64,000 nt of DNA. Origin: Pseudoalteromonas haloplanktis ATCC 14393 (GTDB lineage: Bacteria; Pseudomonadota; Gammaproteobacteria; Enterobacterales; Alteromonadaceae). The notes beneath the pieces are model-generated. The model worked only from the letters and a program-made list of their open reading frames with translations, did no database searches and had not been told where the DNA came from. Each line of letters starts with the position of its first letter. Positions within the stretch are counted from its first letter, which is position 1. The position numbers were made by a program, and so were the translations under genes. This document shows, piece by piece, positions 62,359-64,000 of the stretch. The DNA lies in NCBI RefSeq assembly GCF_000238355.1, contig NZ_AHCA01000001.1:496001-560000 (forward strand). Reading direction: 5' to 3'.

Positions 62359-63525
62359 CTACTTCTTAGCCATCAGGGTGTGCTGCGCGGTTGGCGATAA
62401 TGTAAAAGCCACACCTTCGGTGTCTAAAGTCACCGTATTTGGTGCGATAGGCATGCCAGGACCCACGCGTGCAGGCCCATTAACAGCAATGACATCGCCA
62501 GCTTTTAAGCCAGCGGTCACAGCACGAAAACTGCCATATCTCTCGCCAGTTGTAACAAGCTTATATTCAAGGATATTGCCTTCACCGACAGTCAGTACAA
62601 AGCGGTTTTTTAGATCAGTCCCAATGGCTTTATCAGGCACGATCACTTGTTCGGTAATATCATTTGCTGCTAATTTGATCCGCGCAAATGACCCTGCTCG
62701 TAATCCTGTATTTTCATCAAATCGAGCTCGGACACGAAGCGTGCCTGTTGCTGCATTAATTTGGTTATCAATGAAATCGATATAACCGGTGTGCGCAAAT
62801 GTACTTTGCCCCACTTTCTGCATCACCACTTGTTGATGATCTGCTGCAGCTACCTGTGAAAATGAGTGATTCCAAGTACGCTCATCAACATCAAAGTAAG
62901 CGTACATAGTCTGGTTTGAGACAATTGAAGTCAGCACACTTTGTCCCGCCAACACGTTATTACCTTTGGTAATGTTAGCGCGAGAGATCACACCATCAAT
63001 TGGTGAACGGATATCTGTAAACTCTAAATCTAAATTAGCCGCAATAAGCTGTGCTTTTAAGGCCGCAAGCTGTGCTTCTCGTTGCTGTAACATTGAAGTA
63101 CGTGATTCAGCTTGCTCTGTCGAAATCGCTTTACGCTCGGTTAATCGTACAGCTCTTTTAGCTTCACTTTGCGCTTGTGATAATGCGGCCTCTGCACTGG
63201 CTACTTGCGCTTCTAAACTTGCCACTACTGCCGCATAAGGACGAGCATCCAGTTTAAACAATAAATCACCTTGCTTTACAGTATCACCTTCATTAAACGC
63301 AATTTGCTCAATAACACCTGCCACACGTGGCATAAGAGACACTTCTTCGGGCGCTTCTAAACGCGTGGTATAGGTATGCCAGTTTTGCACTGGCTTCACT
63401 AAAACTTCAGCAACATCAATTGGCTGAAGATGTTGTTGGTTACTTTGCTGGGCTGGTTCTTCAGCACAGCCACTAAGAGCAAGTGATGCCCCTAAAACGG
63501 CTATGGCTATTAAGTGTTTGTTCAT
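62359..63525 (-). CDS. RND efflux membrane-fusion lipoprotein (AcrA/MexE type)
   Basis: 388 aa from ATG 63525, which has AGGAGC at seven bases; a longer frame to 63579 is rejected. Lipobox L-S-G-C near residue 19. Lipoyl half PRVAGVIEQIAFNEGDTVKQGDLLFKLDARPY, helical hairpin (about 85-150), returning half DIRSPIDGVISRANITKGNNVLAG, and beta-barrel and membrane-proximal parts with DVIAVNGPARVGPGMPI. It couples the RND pump to the outer-membrane duct. It is the first gene of the efflux operon, divergent from the LysR regulator. Confidence 0.94.
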   Translation of the reverse strand: MNKHLIAIAVLGASLALSGCAEEPAQQSNQQHLQPIDVAEVLVKPVQNWHTYTTRLEAPEEVSLMPRVAGVIEQIAFNEGDTVKQGDLLFKLDARPYAAVVASLEAQVASAEAALSQAQSEAKRAVRLTERKAISTEQAESRTSMLQQREAQLAALKAQLIAANLDLEFTDIRSPIDGVISRANITKGNNVLAGQSVLTSIVSNQTMYAYFDVDERTWNHSFSQVAAADHQQVVMQKVGQSTFAHTGYIDFIDNQINAATGTLRVRARFDENTGLRAGSFARIKLAANDITEQVIVPDKAIGTDLKNRFVLTVGEGNILEYKLVTTGERYGSFRAVTAGLKAGDVIAVNGPARVGPGMPIAPNTVTLDTEGVAFTLSPTAQHTLMAKK

Positions 63526-63605
63526 GACGACGCTCCTTTTTATATGTTTTTTCATATTACGGAACAAACCTGTGGACAAAAACCGTAGATTTTTAAATTC
63601 ATTAA

Positions 63606-63618
63606 TGCCAATATGGCA
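63606..63618. promoter_or_regulatory. LysR-type operator between the efflux operon and its regulator
   Basis: TGCCAATATGGCA is a T-N11-A palindrome (arms TGCCA/TGGCA) in the 118-base gap between the divergent starts. It lies 81 bases upstream of the MFP start and 26 bases upstream of the regulator start. Confidence 0.6.
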
Positions 63619-63643
63619 TCAATTAAATTTTAGTGAGTAGCCA

Positions 63644-64000
63644 ATGGACACCACGAGTCGTTTATTAATGTTGTTAGAAGTGGTTGAGCGCGGCTCATTT
63701 GCCAAAGCAGCAGAAACCCGCAATATTGATCGCTCCGTGATCTCAAAACAAATAAGCCGCCTTGAAGATGATCTCGGCGTACGCTTACTTAATCGCACCA
63801 CCCGCTCTTTTTCATTGACCGCCGCAGGCGCTGAAATGGTGAAAAAAGCCGCTGAACTGCGGCAATTACTTGGCGAAACCGTTCGTTTAGCAGAGAATTA
63901 TCACCAAGAGCCACGAGGCGTATTAAAAATAACCTCTTCAACAATCATTGGCAGACGCTACCTGCAGCCCGTTATTAATGATTTTCAAAAACGTTTTCCG
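63644..64000 (+). CDS. LysR-family transcriptional regulator, N-terminal part (cut by window edge)
   Basis: 119 codons seen, running off the right edge. The winged helix-turn-helix is typical: LLMLLEVVERGSFAKAAETR, then NIDRSVISKQISRLEDDLGVRLLNRTTRSFSLTAAG. The effector-binding domain begins at about 90 (GVLKITSSTIIGRRYLQPVI). It is divergent from the RND efflux operon with a T-N11-A site between, so it probably controls that operon. The effector is unknown. Confidence 0.9.
   Translation, partial: MDTTSRLLMLLEVVERGSFAKAAETRNIDRSVISKQISRLEDDLGVRLLNRTTRSFSLTAAGAEMVKKAAELRQLLGETVRLAENYHQEPRGVLKITSSTIIGRRYLQPVINDFQKRFP

Noticed and set aside
1-64000. CRISPR array, tRNA, rRNA, complete IS or prophage
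   Set aside because: No repeat-spacer pattern, cloverleaf, rRNA segment, transposase with terminal repeats or phage gene set was seen.

Overview
The window looks like chromosomal DNA of a marine gammaproteobacterium of the Alteromonadales, most likely Pseudoalteromonas or a close relative. The reasons are the low G+C, three large TonB-dependent receptors, the aryl-polyene cluster with an ammonia-lyase, the TonB receptor/flavin-halogenase locus and the DUF6058 protein. The genus is inferred from gene content and style; no rRNA or tRNA gene is present to confirm it. Most of the window is chromosomal backbone in compact operons with 1-20 nt gaps or stop/start overlaps. The only clearly accessory patch is about 10.9-12.5 kb.

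Layout: (1) 1-9004, minus strand: most of an aryl polyene (APE) pigment operon. In transcription order it holds a KS/chain-length-factor-like protein, an acyltransferase, two ACPs, a membrane protein, an AMP ligase, a hot-dog dehydratase, a GT2, a second acyltransferase, a MIO aromatic ammonia-lyase, a 4HBT thioesterase, a LolA-like carrier and an MMPL exporter cut by the window edge. Further ketosynthases, ketoreductase and dehydratase genes are expected beyond base 1. (2) 9112-12.5 kb: dapA, a DUF6058 gene, a small orphan gene, a group II intron-like relic and a Phd/ParE toxin-antitoxin module. (3) 12.5-20.2 kb: a lipoprotein/VOC pair, then an iron locus of OmpR-type regulator, sensor kinase, TonB receptor, DUF3649, PepSY protein and DUF3325. 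(4) 20.4-25 kb: a hypothetical gene, the zinc-free ribosomal protein paralogues L31/L36 behind a Zur-like site, a TonB receptor and a cytochrome b562-like protein. (5) 25.1-31 kb: an orphan periplasmic binding protein facing a three-gene glucosylglycerate operon whose first gene fuses a glycerate kinase to an HAD phosphatase. (6) 31-36 kb: uraA-upp, an SBP-like protein and an oxidoreductase/kinase pair. (7) 36.2-45.5 kb: fadE, a TonB receptor with two tandem flavin halogenases, and ybaK. (8) 45.8-56.2 kb: yiaW-yiaV, dnaK-dnaJ, a thioesterase, an SBP-like protein and pqiABC. (9) 56.3-64 kb: a Nudix hydrolase, an MDR reductase, and an RND tripartite efflux operon with a divergent LysR regulator cut by the right edge.

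Three systems stand out. The APE operon makes and exports an outer-membrane polyene lipid pigment, and the lyase probably supplies the aryl head group. The glucosylglycerate operon encodes a potentially closed cycle: glycerate to 3-phosphoglycerate to glucosyl-3-phosphoglycerate to glucosylglycerate, then phosphorolysis back to glucose-1-phosphate and glycerate. The TonB receptor/halogenase locus probably imports a substrate that the halogenases or their FAD chemistry modify; that substrate is unknown. I saw no CRISPR array, prophage, complete IS element or RNA gene.
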